From Methylobacter sp. (GTDB lineage: Bacteria; Pseudomonadota; Gammaproteobacteria; Methylococcales; Methylomonadaceae): DNA of 64,000 bases. Shown here in pieces: positions 63,930 through 64,000 of the stretch. Each line of letters starts with the position of its first letter. Positions within the stretch are counted from its first letter, which is position 1. The notes under the pieces are model-generated. The model did not search any database and was not told the DNA's origin. It saw nothing but the letters and a program-made list of their open reading frames with translations. The position numbers were made by a program, and so were the translations under genes. The stretch covers positions 1 to 64,000 of the forward strand of contig NZ_JAUXVR010000032.1 in the NCBI RefSeq assembly GCF_030680395.1, in the 5' to 3' direction.

Positions 63930-64000
63930 TTATCTTCTTTCAAGCATACGGCGTAACTCAGCAGTTTCGATAGTCTGCTTGCCACCACATGTTAATGGCA
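63930..64000 (-). CDS. 3' end of an unidentified gene
   Basis: A minus-strand frame enters from the right edge and ends at TAA (63930-63932). The last residues read PLTCGGKQTIETAELRRMLE. No family is recognised from this tail. Confidence 0.3.
   Translation of the reverse strand, partial: PLTCGGKQTIETAELRRMLERR

Noticed and set aside
1-64000. CRISPR arrays, rRNA genes, retron or reverse transcriptase genes
   Set aside because: None seen: no regularly spaced repeats with spacers, no rRNA signatures and no YxDD reverse transcriptase motif.

Overview
The window looks like a chromosomal segment of a gammaproteobacterium. A methanotroph-like member of the Methylococcales is my guess, from the style of the TonB receptor, PAS-kinase and ComM proteins; this assignment is weak. 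The first 11.5 kb is ordinary backbone: a very large TPR/PAS hybrid histidine kinase, a decayed TonB-dependent receptor that overlaps its start, a small XRE regulator under a long palindrome, a tRNA-Arg(CCG), the Rep helicase, a ParE/RelE-type toxin-antitoxin pair and the 3' part of comM.

At 11,515 comM is cut by a Tn7-like transposon of the type known from comM in Acinetobacter (Tn6022/AbaR family). The element starts with TGT, carries four directly repeated transposase-binding-like sites, and then encodes an overlapping operon of TnsA-like endonuclease, TnsB-like DDE transposase, TnsC-like ATPase, TniQ and a Cys-rich TniE-like protein. The 5' part of comM does not reappear in the window. 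The right end is therefore either beyond 64,000 or lost.

From 17.7 kb onward nearly everything is accessory. At 20.2-23.5 kb there is an unrecognised module: a small WS-E-F/RHL-G/SGR-Y-L domain occurs three times, twice alone and once fused to a Lon-like AAA+ ATPase, interleaved with an intact and a decayed calcineurin-like phosphoesterase. At 26.5-30.1 kb there is a complete three-gene ABC-3C system, next to a HelD-like helicase with zinc ribbons. At 33.4-34.5 kb an Abi_2/AbiF-type HEPN protein is transcribed divergently from a roughly 76-nt RNA candidate with its own promoter, a possible pseudoknot and a perfect terminator. At 35.2-38.8 kb there is a complete Hxs peptide-maturation operon (HxsA, D, B, C and a methyltransferase), and a decayed copy of part of hxsC lies 4 kb upstream. 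A nuclease with an excalibur domain, a membrane protein with a topoisomerase-type zinc finger and a cold-shock/excalibur protein follow. At 41.3-42.9 kb are two or three integron-like gene cassettes with a good attC site and no integrase.

The 43-47 kb part is an SOS block (umuC, umuD, lexA, a SpoIIAA-like protein, an SRAP/YedK peptidase). Its control region contains a GTTC-N7-GTTC direct repeat, the LexA box style of alphaproteobacteria, and a second palindromic candidate operator. A HEPN/DUF262 gene pair, a 130-bp MITE with a TTA target duplication, a hypothetical protein, a tiny two-helix membrane protein and Maf follow. The last 12 kb holds a DUF6035/CoiA-like nuclease, a HugZ-like protein, IHF beta, RecD2, YaiI, an OGG-like protein, a truncated VOC protein, a secreted beta-propeller and a phosphoesterase with a repeat-derived insert.

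Taken together the window is a mobile defence and repair island anchored on a transposon in comM. Many relics (ankyrin-like, phosphoesterase, HxsC, VOC, TonB receptor) show rapid turnover.
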